Shown here: positions 7,571 through 16,047 of the stretch, one piece after another
Layout: every line of letters begins with the position of its first letter
Position numbering within the stretch: the stretch's first letter is position 1
Assembly (NCBI GenBank): GCA_035532215.1
Contig: DATKRK010000068.1
Span: 1-16,186 of the forward strand
From: JAICIG01 sp035532215
GTDB lineage: Bacteria > Planctomycetota > Planctomycetia > Pirellulales > JAICIG01
Direction of reading: 5' to 3'
Length of the DNA: 16,186 nucleotides
The notes under the pieces: model-generated
What the model was told of the DNA's origin: nothing
Database searches by the model: none
The model's input: the letters and a program-made list of their open reading frames with translations, nothing else
Made by a program: the position numbers and the translations under genes

Positions 7571-10500
7571 GTCCGATCCATCAAATCTACTGTACGCATT
7601 GCACCTACGGCAGCTCGGCGTTGGAACAGCGCGAAGGAGAACTGGCCGAACGCGTGCTGGGCTACAGCGCGCGGGCCAGCTCGCTCGAGCGCACCGAGCT
7701 GCGCAATTACTATCGCCAAGTCGAGCGGTTCCTGTACTACTACTTGCCGACCGACACGCCGACCGAAGAAAAACTGCGGCTCGACGCCGCCACGGCGCCG
7801 CGGCGGCTGTTCTACAGCCCCGCGATCGGCGACATTCAGGTGCTCGGGCAGATTTCTTACCGCCAGCAAGACACGGCCGGACGGCCGGGCTCTTATTTCG
7901 GGCACGTACTGTTCGGGCCGCGAGCGACGCCTTGGTCGCCGTTGGACTGCCTGCAGCTCTGGGGCGCGCCGTGGGCCGATGAAGACTCGGCGAACCTCTC
8001 GCCCAAGCTGCCCGAATTGCAAACGCTCGGCGGCCTGCTGAATGGCAGCGCGCCGGCGATCGACGACAAGCTGCTGTGGACGTTCCTCAATACGCCGCTC
8101 GGCGAAGCCTTCGACGATCCTCGGCAGGTGATTCCCGAACGCTGGCGTTACGTCGCTCCGGCCGAGCGCGGCGAGTTGCTGGCCGAAACGTTGCAAGGCT
8201 TCTTGAACCTCGGTTCGCAGCGCCGCGAGAATCTGCTGCTGGTCATCGAACCGAGCTTGTCGGCGCTGGTGTTCTACGGCGTGGCCCGGCTGCTGCCGCC
8301 GGGAGCCGTTCGCGAAAGTATCAGCTTTTCGACCTTCGAGCCCAACGCCGACCGGCTACCGGTGTCGCTGGCCGCCACGACGTTCCACGCGCCCGAGACG
8401 ACCGATCTGCGGCCCGACGCCTATCGCCGCCGCGGCTACGTCTACAACACATTCATCAATCGCCATTCCGATCACGGCCGGCCGGAAGGCCATTACGGCC
8501 GCTTGCTGGTCGGCACGCTGCTGGCCTCGGGCTTCGGCGCCGTCGATCAGCTCTTCGGCGGCTTTCACAGCTCGGGCGCCAAGACGCCGGAAGACCTGGA
8601 GCTGCTGGCCGACGTCCACCAACTTGTCGGGCAGGTGCTCGATCCGGCGGCTCCGCTGGGCGAAACTCGCTGGCGCCAATCCGACGTGGCCACGCGCTAC
8701 CTGTCGCAGGCGGTGCATCTGCAATTGGCGAACGACTCGGCCGGCTGGCCACAGTTGCGGGCCTTGATCGGCTCGCCGAACCAGTTGCTGGTGATGGAAC
8801 TGATCGCCAGCGCCCCCGCGGCGGCCGACATCCACGGGCCGCTGCAGTTTCTGCTCCGCAAGTTGCCGGCCGACAAATTCGGCGAATTGCTGGCCTCGAC
8901 TCGCTTGCCCCGCTCGGCCAAGATCGAGGCTCTGGCGTTTTACCTGTCGAGCGCCGGCCGGTTTCCCGAAAATTGCGAAAGCCTGTGGAGCGAAGGCTCG
9001 CGCTTGAGCAGCATCATCGCCGGCCGGGCCGAGCCGCTATTGCCCTCGGTGCTGGCGCGGCTGCCGGCCCAAGTCATCGGGCCGCTGTATCGCACGCTTG
9101 CGCCGGAGCAGTCCGAATTGTTCTTGCTGGCCGTCGTGCGCGGCGGCCGGCCCGAGCCCGATCTGCAAGCGGCCTTGCGAGCGGTGGTGGGCGACATCCT
9201 CAAGGAATTCGACGACGCACCGCTCCTGGCCTGGCTAACCGACCATCGCGACGAATTGCGGAGTTTTTTCCCTCCGCCCGACGACGTGTTGCGGCCGCGG
9301 CTGGCCCGGCTGCTATTCGAGATTCCCGACCATCCCCGGCAGCTCGAAGCGCGGCTCGACGCGCTGGAGGGCTGGGTCGATTACTTCTCAGAGCCGGCGC
9401 TGGCGGAGCGCCGCGTGGTGCAATGGCAGAAAATCCGTTCGATTCTGCTGGCTATTCGCGAAGCCGAACTGCACAAGCCGAAAAACCGCCTGGAGGCCGT
9501 CTTCCGCAAGACCAAGCCGCCCGACTATCGGGCTTTGGCCGAGGCCCTGCAAAGCGCGATGCCGATCAGCGTCTATCAAGACGATCTGCGCGGCACGCGC
9601 AAGCTCGACTGCTTGCGCGAACTAGGCCGCGCGCTGGTCGGCAACATCGGATTCTTGACGCCGGTAGTGCGTTCGCGGCTGGTACGGTTCTTCGAATACG
9701 GCGATTGGTCGGAGTTCGCCGGCGCTCGCTCGAAGAACTCGAAGCCGGGCAATAAAGGCGGGAAGCGCGGGGCTGCTGCGCGGCGGAACTCCCCAATGCC
9801 GCTGTTGATTGCCTTCGGCGGTTCGGCGGCGCTCGTCGCCTTGGCCGGCGGCATTTATTTCAGTTGGACGGAGCCCGAACGCCCCGGCGGCGCCGCAACG
9901 ACTGCGGCGGCCGCCTCTGTGGCCACGAACGCCGCGGACGGCGCCCGAGCGCCGACCAACCGCCCATCCAACGACGCCCCGCAGAAAACGCCGCGCGCCG
10001 CATCGTCCGAGCCGACTTCGCCCGAGCAGGTTTCGCCCGGACCAAAGACGAAGCCGGCTGCGTCGGCCGATTCCGCCGAAGAGCGTTCCGCCCAAGCCGA
10101 CCGTCGCGACGGTCCTGCGACCGAGACTCCGAAGTCGCCCGAGGCGCAAACGCCGCCGGAGACGCCGGCGTCTTCCGAGAAGCCGGCGCCCGAAATGGCG
10201 CCGAGCGAACCCCCGCCGAAGCCCGCGGCAGGAGAAACGCCCCCTGCGGCGAAAGGAGTCGCCCCGGCGCCCGAGGCCGAGGCCCGGCCGGCGCGCCGTG
10301 ACGCTCGCCGGCGGGTCTCCGATTACAAGGAACTGCCTGCGCTCAGCCGCTCGCCATCGGTTGCGAGCAAGCCGGCCAAACTGATCCCCTGGAGCGAACG
10401 GCCTGAGCAAGCCAAGCTCAGCCTGCACGGGCTGGATTTCGCCAATGCCCGTTTGCAGGAGCGCAGTCCGAGCCTGCCGCGCTATCCGCAACTGGCGCTC

Positions 10501-11499
10501 GAGGCCCGCGACAAAGGCCAGTGGGCGGTCGTCGCGCGGATTTGCACGCCCCAATCGAGCGGCCCGACCAAGGATCTGGCGACGTTTGCGCCGACGCCCG
10601 AGGCGCTCGAGTTTCGCTGGAGCGAGGGCGACCGCTCTCCCGAGCTGACTGTGGCGCGCGACTGGCTGAGAACGTGCGTCTTGGAATTCGAGCGCGACGC
10701 GGCGCGAGACGTGTTGCTGCTGGCCGCGCCCGAAACGCTGGCCGAACTGCACCCGACCTTCGGCACGGCGAAGTTCAACCCCGGCAAGGTCGGCGGTCTG
10801 CCGGCGCGGTCGTTCGGCGAGGTCGATCTGCAAATCGCCTCGTGTACCGTGAATTTCGGCCAGAGCCGGTTGACGTTCGCCGGGGGCGAGCAGCCCGTCG
10901 ATCCCATTCAAGCCGAGGAGATCCTGTCGGAATACGACGTCGGCGCCGTGCGCGTGGTTTTGAACCGCGACCCGAAAAAGCAGGACTTCTGGCAGCTTTC
11001 GCTTGAAATCGACGCCCCGGCGAGTCTACTTGAGCAACGGCGGGCCTGCGAGCAACAACAAGACGAAATGGGCGCGATCAATGCGGAACTGGCCGCCTAC
11101 GGCAAAGCTGAAACGTCGCCCGAGCGCAAGCAGGAAGCAATTCGCACGCTGGCCAGGCTGCTGAAAGTCGACATTCCGGCGAAGGACGGCGCCAAGCCGG
11201 GCGACGACGCAGCGCAAAAGGGCGCAGGTCAAACCTACGACCAGGCCGTCGAGAAGCAGATTTTGGCGCCGGCTCGAGCACGTGGCCGCAGTTTGCAGAA
11301 TGATCTGAGACGAAGCCGAATGGAACTTACCGCCGCGGACGAGCAGTTCAAACTCAAGTCGGGCAATTTGCGCTCGCGCGCCAGCGCGATCTCCGCCGTG
11401 TTGACGCGGCGCGTCGGCAAACAGATCGTCGCCGATTGCCTGATCATCGGCGATCCGGAACCGATCGACGAACCGCAGCCCGACGACGACTCGCCATGA
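7567..11499 (+). CDS. GAP1-N2-like domain protein with one membrane segment and putative extracytoplasmic domain
   Basis: 1310 aa. I chose the ATG at 7567 over an upstream in-frame ATG (7519) because it forms the ATGA overlap with the kinase stop and begins MSPIHQIYCTHCTYG, which fits a domain start. Residues 1-150 resemble the GAP1-N2 (GTPase-associated protein 1, N-terminal) domain as I recall it: HQIYxTxxxxG near the start, then RRLFYSP and GRPGSYFGHVLFGP (about 117-119 onward). Residues 150-700 are a helical region, possibly the GAP1 middle domain. A basic stretch is followed by one membrane helix at about 744-767 (MPLLIAFGGSAALVALAGGI). A Pro/Ala/Glu/Lys-rich, probably disordered linker spans about 768-920. 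Residues 920-1310 are a mixed domain with a charged helical part near the end. The positive-inside rule puts the GAP1-like part in the cytoplasm. It overlaps the next gene by ATGA. No GTPase gene is visible nearby. Confidence 0.65.
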   Translation: MSPIHQIYCTHCTYGSSALEQREGELAERVLGYSARASSLERTELRNYYRQVERFLYYYLPTDTPTEEKLRLDAATAPRRLFYSPAIGDIQVLGQISYRQQDTAGRPGSYFGHVLFGPRATPWSPLDCLQLWGAPWADEDSANLSPKLPELQTLGGLLNGSAPAIDDKLLWTFLNTPLGEAFDDPRQVIPERWRYVAPAERGELLAETLQGFLNLGSQRRENLLLVIEPSLSALVFYGVARLLPPGAVRESISFSTFEPNADRLPVSLAATTFHAPETTDLRPDAYRRRGYVYNTFINRHSDHGRPEGHYGRLLVGTLLASGFGAVDQLFGGFHSSGAKTPEDLELLADVHQLVGQVLDPAAPLGETRWRQSDVATRYLSQAVHLQLANDSAGWPQLRALIGSPNQLLVMELIASAPAAADIHGPLQFLLRKLPADKFGELLASTRLPRSAKIEALAFYLSSAGRFPENCESLWSEGSRLSSIIAGRAEPLLPSVLARLPAQVIGPLYRTLAPEQSELFLLAVVRGGRPEPDLQAALRAVVGDILKEFDDAPLLAWLTDHRDELRSFFPPPDDVLRPRLARLLFEIPDHPRQLEARLDALEGWVDYFSEPALAERRVVQWQKIRSILLAIREAELHKPKNRLEAVFRKTKPPDYRALAEALQSAMPISVYQDDLRGTRKLDCLRELGRALVGNIGFLTPVVRSRLVRFFEYGDWSEFAGARSKNSKPGNKGGKRGAAARRNSPMPLLIAFGGSAALVALAGGIYFSWTEPERPGGAATTAAAASVATNAADGARAPTNRPSNDAPQKTPRAASSEPTSPEQVSPGPKTKPAASADSAEERSAQADRRDGPATETPKSPEAQTPPETPASSEKPAPEMAPSEPPPKPAAGETPPAAKGVAPAPEAEARPARRDARRRVSDYKELPALSRSPSVASKPAKLIPWSERPEQAKLSLHGLDFANARLQERSPSLPRYPQLALEARDKGQWAVVARICTPQSSGPTKDLATFAPTPEALEFRWSEGDRSPELTVARDWLRTCVLEFERDAARDVLLLAAPETLAELHPTFGTAKFNPGKVGGLPARSFGEVDLQIASCTVNFGQSRLTFAGGEQPVDPIQAEEILSEYDVGAVRVVLNRDPKKQDFWQLSLEIDAPASLLEQRRACEQQQDEMGAINAELAAYGKAETSPERKQEAIRTLARLLKVDIPAKDGAKPGDDAAQKGAGQTYDQAVEKQILAPARARGRSLQNDLRRSRMELTAADEQFKLKSGNLRSRASAISAVLTRRVGKQIVADCLIIGDPEPIDEPQPDDDSP

Positions 11500-12965
11500 G
11501 ATACCTGTTGATCCTCATCTTGGCCTGCCTGCCGCTGGTCGTGTTGACGATCGCGAGCTTCGTCGAGGCGTTTGGCCCCGAGCCGCCGCTCGACGCGGCG
11601 GCGCAAGACGCCCAGTTGGCCGAAGCCAGAAAATTGGCCGCGGATACGGCGCAGGCGGCGGCGGCCGAAGCTCCGCTGGTCGAGGCCTTGGCGAAGACCG
11701 ATCTGCTGGCCCGGCAGCCGCACGCCTTGCCCGCAACCGAGAGCGATACGCTCGGCGCAATCGTCGAAACTTGGAAGCGCTCGGAACACGCGCGATCTTT
11801 GGCGATGAACTGCCTGACGGCCTTGCCGCCGCCGGTCGAGGACGACGCGCCGGCGGCCGCGCGAAGGCGCGGCGCCGATCTGGCGGCCCGCCGCCTGCAA
11901 GATTTTCTCGCGGCCGAACGAGAGCCGGCTGCGACGCACGGCTTGGGCGCCGACACGTTTTTCAAACTCGTCGCCGAGCGGTCGAAGCGTCTCGAAAACG
12001 AGGTCGCGCAGTACAAGCGGGAAGACAACATTGCCAGCGCGCTGGACCAGGCAGCCGACGATTTGAACGCTGGCCGTTACGAAGCCTGCCTGGCGCTGTT
12101 GGCCAGCGAGCCGCTGGGCGGCCTGCACGAAGGAGACGTCGGCGAGCGCGTCGATGCGCTGCGGAAGCGCGCCGAGTATCGGCAGGCCGCCGAGGAACTC
12201 ATCTCGCGGCGGCCGGACGGCGAAGCCGATCGCGATCTCAAGCGGGCGATCGAGAGCTTCCTGCGCCGTTACCCGACCCCGCCTTCGCCCGCCGAAGCCG
12301 ACTTGCGAACGCAGTTGCTCCATCGCCGCGACGCCTTGACGCTGGCGATCACGATCGCCGAGCTGGCCGATCCGCCCGACTTGGAGACGCTGCTGGTGCA
12401 GGCCGCCGCCATTTTCGAGCAGCCGGGCGTCGACGAGGCCACGCGGCAACGCGTTCGCGCGCAGGCCGTCGAGTGGCTCGATGCGAAAGGCTTTCCCCGG
12501 TTGGAACCGCCGACGGACTTGATCGGCAAGCAAGAAGCGATTACCAAAAGCGCGCAGCGCAAGATCGGCATTTTCTTTTTGCCGACCGGCGCCGAACAAT
12601 GGCGGTTCTGGACCGACCGCGAGCATCGCAAGCTGCGGCCGCGCGGCGACGAACAGATTGCCCGCGACAGTTTCGATCGTCCGCCGGGCACGCCCCAATA
12701 CGTCGTCTGGGCGCAGCAGTACAACGACGCCTCGGCGAAGCTGATCCGGCAGGGCGGATCGCGCGACGACTGGCAGGATTTCGCCCGGCAGTGCGAGGCG
12801 TGGGAGCAGGAATTGACCTCCTACCGCGAAGCCTGGGGCGTCGACGAGCCGCCCGACCGCGCTTGCCGGCGGTGGAGTTTTCTAGGCGCCGCCGCCACGG
12901 CGCGGACCATCGTCGAACGCTGGCGTCAATTCGAACAAGTCTTGGCAAAACCGTCTTCAACCTAA
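11496..12965 (+). CDS. Membrane-anchored helical protein of unknown function
   Basis: 489 aa starting at the ATG at 11496, which overlaps the previous stop as ATGA; an upstream in-frame ATG (11436) lies inside the preceding gene and is not preferred. The protein begins with a signal anchor or uncleaved signal (MRYLLILILACLPLVVLTIA, residues 1-20). An Ala/Glu/Asp-rich, likely coiled-coil region follows (about 33-75), then a long helical region (about 110-345). The C-terminal part (about 355-480) looks globular and Trp-rich (GIFFLPTGAEQWRFWTD, QQYNDASAKLIRQ). I do not recognise the family. With one N-terminal membrane segment the bulk should be extracytoplasmic, where it could meet the C-terminal domain of the preceding gene product; that partnership is inference. 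Translation is coupled to its upstream neighbour; the vWA gene follows after 14 nt. Confidence 0.6.
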   Translation: MRYLLILILACLPLVVLTIASFVEAFGPEPPLDAAAQDAQLAEARKLAADTAQAAAAEAPLVEALAKTDLLARQPHALPATESDTLGAIVETWKRSEHARSLAMNCLTALPPPVEDDAPAAARRRGADLAARRLQDFLAAEREPAATHGLGADTFFKLVAERSKRLENEVAQYKREDNIASALDQAADDLNAGRYEACLALLASEPLGGLHEGDVGERVDALRKRAEYRQAAEELISRRPDGEADRDLKRAIESFLRRYPTPPSPAEADLRTQLLHRRDALTLAITIAELADPPDLETLLVQAAAIFEQPGVDEATRQRVRAQAVEWLDAKGFPRLEPPTDLIGKQEAITKSAQRKIGIFFLPTGAEQWRFWTDREHRKLRPRGDEQIARDSFDRPPGTPQYVVWAQQYNDASAKLIRQGGSRDDWQDFARQCEAWEQELTSYREAWGVDEPPDRACRRWSFLGAAATARTIVERWRQFEQVLAKPSST

Positions 12966-12979
12966 CGAGGAAGCAACGC

Positions 12980-13846
12980 ATGTCGCCGTACACGCAGGAG
13001 ATCAGCCGGGCACGGAAGGCCTGTTTCTTGTTCTTGCTCGACCAGTCGTATTCGATGGAGGAGCCGCTGGGCAATTCCAACCAGCGCAAGTGCGACGAGT
13101 TGACCAAGGCGCTCAACGCCTGGCTGCAAAACATGACGATCCGCGCCAGCGGCGACACGGGCATCAAGGACTGGATGGACATCGGCGTGATCGGCTACCG
13201 CACCGACAACCAGGGCAACCCGATTCTGGAATCGGCCTTGCAGGGGCCGCTGGCCGGCCGCGAGCTGAACTCGATCGCCGACATCGGCGCCAACCCGTTG
13301 CGGATCGATTCGGTGATGCAGCAACTGCCCGACGAAGACACCGGCGAAATGATCGAGATGCCGGCCGACATGCCGGTCTGGGTCGACCCGCGGGCCGACG
13401 GCGGCACGCCGATGTGCAACGTGCTGCACCACAGTTACGAAATCCTGGAGAACTGGATCAAAGATCACCAATCGAGCTTCCCGCCGATCGTAATCAACAT
13501 CACCGACGGCGAATCGCAGGACGGCGATCCGATTCCCTACGCCGACGCGATCAAGAGCCTGGCGACCGACGACGGCAACGTGCTGTTGTTCAACTGCCAC
13601 CTGTCGATGACGGCGGCCGATCCGTTCTTGTTCCCGTCCAGCAACGAAATCCTGCCCGACGACCTGGCCCGCGTGCTGTTCAACATGTCGAGCCTGCTGC
13701 CCGAGACGATCTACAGCCGGGCCGTGGCCGAAGGTTTTGAGTTGCAGCCCAACGCCCGCGGCATGGCCTTCAACGCCGACATGGTCGCGCTCATCAAGTT
13801 CCTCGACATGGGCACGCGAGCGGCGGCGCCGGGGGCGCTGCGGTAG
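12980..13846 (+). CDS. TerY-like vWA domain protein with complete MIDAS
   Basis: 288 aa. ATG at 12980 with a Shine-Dalgarno (GAGG about 9 nt upstream); a much longer open frame from 11771 is rejected because it crosses the preceding gene in another frame. The whole protein is one von Willebrand A domain: DQSYS at 21-25 (DxSxS), T143 in GGTPM and D176 in NITDGES give all three MIDAS metal-site elements. It has no signal peptide or membrane helix, so is likely cytoplasmic. The small TerY-type vWA proteins are known from stress/tellurite-associated TerY-P operons together with a kinase and a PP2C phosphatase; here a kinase is present but no PP2C. It shares with the next gene the LAGRE/D motif, a xNPLRI/xAPLRV segment and a C-terminal ARGMAFN/ARGLIYN block, so the two are paralogues. 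Confidence 0.8.
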   Translation: MSPYTQEISRARKACFLFLLDQSYSMEEPLGNSNQRKCDELTKALNAWLQNMTIRASGDTGIKDWMDIGVIGYRTDNQGNPILESALQGPLAGRELNSIADIGANPLRIDSVMQQLPDEDTGEMIEMPADMPVWVDPRADGGTPMCNVLHHSYEILENWIKDHQSSFPPIVINITDGESQDGDPIPYADAIKSLATDDGNVLLFNCHLSMTAADPFLFPSSNEILPDDLARVLFNMSSLLPETIYSRAVAEGFELQPNARGMAFNADMVALIKFLDMGTRAAAPGALR

Positions 13847-14022
13847 GATTGAACAGAGGTCGCACAGGGAGAGGTTTTTTGAAAGGGGATTGGGGGATGA
13901 GGAGGAGATAGGGGGAGATAACGGGGAAAAGCTTTTGGAAGGATTCTCAGACTATGCTCGTGGTTGACCCCGCGAATTGCTTTGCCATCAACTGATTCGA
14001 TCAACTGAGGAGTCGCCTAGGA
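13847..14022 (+). other. Purine/G-rich intergenic tract with quadruplex-forming potential
   Basis: The 176-bp gap between the two vWA genes is strongly purine-rich on the plus strand. Four G-runs (13885-13888, 13892-13896, 13911-13915, 13923-13926) have loops of 3, 14 and 7 nt, so a G-quadruplex in the transcript or coding strand is possible. A good Shine-Dalgarno, GAGGAG (14007-14012), serves the downstream gene. No convincing promoter or Rho-independent terminator is seen, so whether the last gene shares the operon transcript is open. Confidence 0.4.
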
Positions 14023-15774
14023 ATGAGCGCCGTTGAAAGTCCGGGTTGCGTCATTTTGCTGTTGGACGAATCGGCCGGCATGGGCGCCGTGATGGGCGAA
14101 GTCGTCAGCGACGGCAAGGCTTCGACCAAGTCGAATGCCGACCGCGTGGCCACGGCCATCAACGCCCTGCTGAATCAACTGGCCGCCGGCCCCGACTTTC
14201 CTTTGGCGCTGGTCGGCTACCAGTCCGACGGCGCCGGCCAGGCGAACGTCGGCAGCCGCTTCGGCGGGGCGCTGGCCGGTCGCGACTTCGTCTCGACCGC
14301 CGAGCTGCGCGGCGCGCCGTTGAGGGTCGAATCGCGGACGCGCAAGATCCCGGCGCCCGGCGGGCTGGGCGTCGCGCGCGAGGAAGCCGTCGAGTTTCCC
14401 CTCTGGTACGAACCTCGCCTGGGCAGTAAGGCGCCGCAGATTGCCGCCTACGACTACTGCCGCGGATTGTTAGAGCGCTGGTCCGCCGAAGCGGGACCGA
14501 ACCCAGGCGTCCCGCTGGTGGTACACGTCTCGTCCGGCGCTTCGGGCGACGGCAACCCGCAGGTGGCCGTCAGCAAACTATTGGAACTGGCGACGCCGGC
14601 CGGGCCCCCGCTCGTGTTGCAGGCCCATCTGGCCGCAGCGGCGGCGGTGGCCAGTTCGCTCTATCCGTCGAGTTACGTTTATCTCACGCTCGGCTCGGCC
14701 CGCGATTTGTTTCGCCGGGCCAGCGTGCTGCCGCCGCCTCTGGCCGAGACGCTCCGCGAGGCGAAAGCCACGGTCAACGCCGGCGCCCGCGGCCTGATCT
14801 ATAACGCCAAAATCTCTGACGTCATTCGCCTGCTGGGCCTGGTCAAGGCTCACGCCAGCCGTTGGGCGGCCGCCGTTCCGGCCCAACAGGCCGCGGCGGA
14901 AGTCGCTTCGCCGGCCGTTGCGGCGCCGCTGACGATGGACGAACTGGCGCCAATTCCCTTGAGCGAGGAACCCGCAGGCAACCGCGAGCGGGCGGCGCTG
15001 GTGGTGCTGGTGCTTGACCGTTCGGCGGCCGACCCGTTCAGCGGCGGCGTGCAAAAGCCATTCTTCAAACTGCAAGACCAGGCCAACGACGTGCTGAAGC
15101 AGATCTCGAAGCTCGGCGAATTGGCGGTCGCCGCCGCCGTCGTGTCGTACGGCGTGGGCGCCGCGGGCGAAGCGGAAATCCACGCCGCCTTCGACGGGCC
15201 GCTGGCAGCAAAGACGTTCGCCCGCCCGTGCGATTTGGCCGAGGGCGCCATTCGCGTCGAGCAGTTCGAAGAGCAGGTTTCCAACGGCGTCGGCGGGCTG
15301 GTCTCGGTGACGCGCAAGAAGCCGATCTATTTCGACCTCGAACCGACGACCGGCGCTCCGCCCCTGGAAGCCGTCGCCGCGGCGGCCCGCATCGTCGCCG
15401 ACTGGACTTCGCAGCATCCGACCGCCTGCCTGGCGCCGATCGTGCTGCACCTCACGCGGGGCTACTTCGATCCGTCCGAGATCGAGCAAGCCGCCGCCGC
15501 GCTGGCCGACGTGCAAACTTCCGCCGGTCCCGTCACGCTCTATCACTGGGTCGCCACCGAAACGCCGCACAAGTCGCTGGTCTATCCGGCCGATGAATCG
15601 GAATTGGAAGACCCCGCGCTGCGCAAACTGTTCGAGACCAGCAGCCCCTTGCTGGCCCGCGAGCGGCTCTCGCAAGAAAAGCCCTCGATTTCCGCCGACG
15701 CGCGAGGGCTGGTCATTAACGGCAAGTTCGACGCGTTGTTGGAAGGCGTCAAGGATGCCCTGGCGGCGAGTTGA
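14023..15774 (+). CDS. Tandem-vWA protein with degenerate MIDAS sites
   Basis: 583 aa. ATG at 14023, with GAGGAG about 10 nt upstream. It contains two vWA-like units, about residues 8-295 and 323-583, joined by an Ala/Pro-rich linker. Unit 1 reads DESAG (15-19) for DxSxS, GSKAP (134-138) in place of GGTPM, and HVSSG (168-172) where the single-vWA partner has NITDG. Unit 2 reads DRSAA (332-336), TGAPP (443-447 region) and HLTRG (476-480). So each unit keeps the first Asp and Ser but lacks the Thr and the last Asp of the metal site. Both units retain the partner's GPLAGR-like motif (ALAGRDF, GPLAAKTF) and its ARGxxxN block (ARGLIYN, ARGLVIN). It was probably made by duplication of the preceding gene and now likely acts as a scaffold or binding partner rather than a metal-dependent vWA. 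No signal or membrane segment. Confidence 0.75.
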   Translation: MSAVESPGCVILLLDESAGMGAVMGEVVSDGKASTKSNADRVATAINALLNQLAAGPDFPLALVGYQSDGAGQANVGSRFGGALAGRDFVSTAELRGAPLRVESRTRKIPAPGGLGVAREEAVEFPLWYEPRLGSKAPQIAAYDYCRGLLERWSAEAGPNPGVPLVVHVSSGASGDGNPQVAVSKLLELATPAGPPLVLQAHLAAAAAVASSLYPSSYVYLTLGSARDLFRRASVLPPPLAETLREAKATVNAGARGLIYNAKISDVIRLLGLVKAHASRWAAAVPAQQAAAEVASPAVAAPLTMDELAPIPLSEEPAGNRERAALVVLVLDRSAADPFSGGVQKPFFKLQDQANDVLKQISKLGELAVAAAVVSYGVGAAGEAEIHAAFDGPLAAKTFARPCDLAEGAIRVEQFEEQVSNGVGGLVSVTRKKPIYFDLEPTTGAPPLEAVAAAARIVADWTSQHPTACLAPIVLHLTRGYFDPSEIEQAAAALADVQTSAGPVTLYHWVATETPHKSLVYPADESELEDPALRKLFETSSPLLARERLSQEKPSISADARGLVINGKFDALLEGVKDALAAS

Positions 15775-15838
15775 AGGCTGGAACCGGTTGAGGCGAACGG
15801 CCCGCCGGCCATATCGCTTTGATTTGCGCACGGGAGAA

Positions 15839-15872
15839 TCACGAAAACGCGAAAGAGCGAAAGCACGAAAGG
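15839..15872 (+). repeat. Short CGAAA-type intergenic tandem
   Basis: A purine-rich run with CGAAA recurring every 8-10 bases (acgaaaacgcgaaagagcg and on). Similar runs are familiar from planctomycete intergenic DNA; function unknown. Confidence 0.4.
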
Positions 15873-15883
15873 CATCTTTTATC

Positions 15884-16024
15884 ATGGAGGCACGGGCGCC
15901 CTCGCCCGTTATATGGAGGGCCGGGGCGCCCCCGCCCGTTTTATGGAGGGCCGGGCGCCCTCGCCCGGCAAGAGATGACGAATAACAGCGTGCAGACGGG
16001 CGGGCGAGGGCGTCCGCCCTCCAT
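15884..16024. repeat. GC-rich repeat: three direct copies and one inverted copy
   Basis: Three near-identical units of 26-28 bp beginning ATGGAGG and containing GGGCGCC(C/T)(T/C)CGCCCG start at 15884, 15913 and 15943, a period of 29-30 bp. A fourth copy lies in opposite orientation at 15996-16024. Copy 3 and the inverted copy can form a long hairpin with a loop of about 27 nt. The units are themselves partly palindromic. The block lies downstream of the operon and could act as a REP-like transcript end or be a small non-autonomous mobile repeat. Confidence 0.65.
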
Positions 16025-16047
16025 CTCCTCGTGAGCCCTCGCCACCG

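Noticed and set aside
11235..12698. Minus-strand open frame (487 aa)
   Set aside because: Shadow of the GAP1-like and membrane-anchored genes; no recognisable domain or start signal.
11771..12979. N-terminal extension of the vWA gene back to 11771
   Set aside because: It would cross the preceding coding gene in another frame and is Arg/Ala-rich nonsense; ATG 12980 has a Shine-Dalgarno.
13935..13958. Promoter for the double-vWA gene (TTGGAA and TATGCT)
   Set aside because: The spacer is only 12 bp, too short for a normal sigma-70 type promoter.
15884..15968. CRISPR-like array
   Set aside because: Repeats are contiguous with only 2-4 nt between units and have no spacers.
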